Positions 4,620 through 5,644 of a DNA stretch of 5,644 nt are shown in pieces. Both the position numbers and the translations under genes were made by a program. Source of the stretch: an uncultured Tissierellia bacterium (GTDB lineage Bacteria > Bacillota > Clostridia > Tissierellales > Peptoniphilaceae); NCBI GenBank assembly GCA_902489375.1, contig CABTZP010000086.1, forward strand, positions 1 through 5,644. The letters are read 5' to 3'. The number at the start of each line of letters is the position of its first letter. The first letter of the stretch is position 1. Below the pieces are notes generated by a model. It was given only the letters and a program-made list of their open reading frames with translations. It was not told the origin of the DNA and did not search any database.

Positions 4620-5621
4620 CTATTTTCTTGCCATCTCGACCATAGCGCAAGCCGTCAGCTGAATCGCTCGAATGAGCTTCTCCAGCTCCAGATTTTCATC
4701 CGACTGATGGTTAACATCGACTTCCCCAGGAAAAATTGGCCCAAAGGCGACCATGTTGGGAATGGACTTGGCATAGGTCCCTCCCCCAATCGCCAAAGGC
4801 TCCGCCTTTTCCCCAGTCCCTTCCTGATAGACTTTCATCAGCTTCTGAATGAGGAGAGAATCCTTGGGGACGTACAGGGGATCGCTGGTGTCCAGTGAAA
4901 AAAGCGAAATCCCATAGGGCTGGAAAGCCTCTTGTAAAGCCTTTTGAATCTGGACCGGATCTCCATTTTTGGGATAGCGGATATCTAAGTGAAAACAAAG
5001 GTCCTTTCCATCAAAAAAGATGGTCCCGGGATTTACGGTCGTTTCCCCAGTTTCCTCATCGAAAGCGTAGAATCCCAGAGATCTGCCCGTCCGGTCCTTC
5101 CCGATTTTCTCATTAAAAAAGTCGATGACCTTCTGGAAGTCTCCCCCGATTTCCAGGTCCGCAACCGCTTCCGTTAAGAGGGTAATGGCGTTTACGCCCA
5201 GATGGGGAAGACTGGCATGGGCGCTTTTTCCCGTCGCTTCAATCACCGTTTTTCCGTCCTCGATGGAAACGCGAACGCCCTTTTTCTCGGGGAGGGGGTG
5301 GGATCCTTCAAGGACCAGCCGACAGCGGAGAGGAACGATGTTCGAAGCCGTTCCGCCCTGAAATTCCAATACTTTGATCTTTCCCTGCCGGGCATTGGCA
5401 ATCCCAAGGAAGGGAAAAACCATGCCTTTTTCAAAAAAGATCATCGGATACTGGGCATCCGGGGTGATCCCCATGACCGGAAGCTCTTCTCCCTTATCCA
5501 CATAATGCTTGACCCCCTTAGACCCGGTCTCTTCGTTGGTTCCAAACATGACCCGGATCCTTCGGTCAATGGGAATCCGAAGGTCCCGGATAGCCCGAAG
5601 GCCATAGATGGCCCCGATCGT
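4620..5621 (-). CDS. pepV: PepV-like M20 dipeptidase, 5' part missing at contig edge
   Basis: The C-terminal 333 residues of a zinc-dependent M20 family dipeptidase (PepV/Sapep type, normally about 460-470 residues) are present. Such cytosolic enzymes cleave dipeptides taken up or released during peptide use. Preserved: RVMFGTNEETGSKG with the adjacent Glu-Glu pair (catalytic base and metal ligand), PDAQYP with the metal-ligand Asp, ATGKSAHASLPHLGVNAI from the lid domain, and near the C-terminus GGGTYAKSIPNMVAFGP with VDVNHQSDENLEL, whose His is a zinc ligand. The missing N-terminal 130-140 residues would carry the first zinc motif (HxD). Truncation is technical: the frame continues into adapter sequence, and the apparent GTG start at 5634-5636 and the first five residues (MLFRS) come from the adapter. 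The stop lies 13 bases from the LUD gene start, so the genes form one operon. Confidence 0.87.
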   Translation of the reverse strand, partial: TIGAIYGLRAIRDLRIPIDRRIRVMFGTNEETGSKGVKHYVDKGEELPVMGITPDAQYPMIFFEKGMVFPFLGIANARQGKIKVLEFQGGTASNIVPLRCRLVLEGSHPLPEKKGVRVSIEDGKTVIEATGKSAHASLPHLGVNAITLLTEAVADLEIGGDFQKVIDFFNEKIGKDRTGRSLGFYAFDEETGETTVNPGTIFFDGKDLCFHLDIRYPKNGDPVQIQKALQEAFQPYGISLFSLDTSDPLYVPKDSLLIQKLMKVYQEGTGEKAEPLAIGGGTYAKSIPNMVAFGPIFPGEVDVNHQSDENLELEKLIRAIQLTACAMVEMARK

Positions 5622-5644
5622 AGATCGGAAGAGCACACGTCTGA
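5622..5644. other. Illumina TruSeq adapter remnant
   Basis: From 5622 the sequence reads AGATCGGAAGAGCACACG and continues for five more bases to the window end, matching the first 23 bases of the standard TruSeq read-1 adapter. It is not genomic. Read on the minus strand it yields the familiar artefact peptides MLFRS and CSSDL fused to the dipeptidase frame. Confidence 0.98.

Noticed and set aside
4620..5636. Complete 338-residue dipeptidase starting at GTG 5634-5636
   Set aside because: The start codon and first five residues are adapter-derived, and the first zinc-binding motif expected in the N-terminal third is absent.

Overview
The window looks like a complete small contig from a mid-GC, low-oxygen Bacillota bacterium. 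Clostridia or Tissierellia relatives are plausible, but the sequence does not settle the genus. The reasons are strong AGGAG-type ribosome binding sites on every gene and the gene families present: a ThiW-type ECF thiazole-uptake subunit, a PepV-like M20 dipeptidase, a clostridial-style LUD protein and a pair of short chromate-transporter proteins. Both ends carry non-biological sequence. Bases 1-40 are almost pure C then G, and the last 23 bases (5622-5644) are an Illumina TruSeq adapter.

Left part (41-2238). A tandem array of a 42-bp unit (ten intact copies at 114-527, decayed copies at each edge) carries inverted arms TAAGTGG / CCACTTA that never vary. It abuts the 3' end of thiW. thiW and thiD both lie on the minus strand in the order thiD then thiW: thiD phosphorylates HMP and HMP-P, and ThiW is the likely thiazole-specific S component of an ECF importer. 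Between them sits a second, unrelated GC-rich minisatellite with a 17-bp unit (1155-1386) that starts six bases past the thiD stop codon. I see no TPP riboswitch upstream of either gene.

Middle (2239-3510). A short divergent promoter region separates thiD from two plus-strand genes for short CHR-family (chromate transporter) proteins. These overlap by ATGA, are probably co-translated and probably form a heteromeric transporter. A strong intrinsic terminator follows.

Right part (3559-5621). A minus-strand operon runs in the order pepV-like dipeptidase (5' end missing at the contig edge), LUD-domain protein, FlK-like hotdog thioesterase. It converges on the chromate-transporter pair at the shared terminator. 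No transposase, integrase, CRISPR, rRNA or tRNA was seen. The most unusual content is the two tandem-repeat arrays flanking thiW. The genes themselves are recognisable families.
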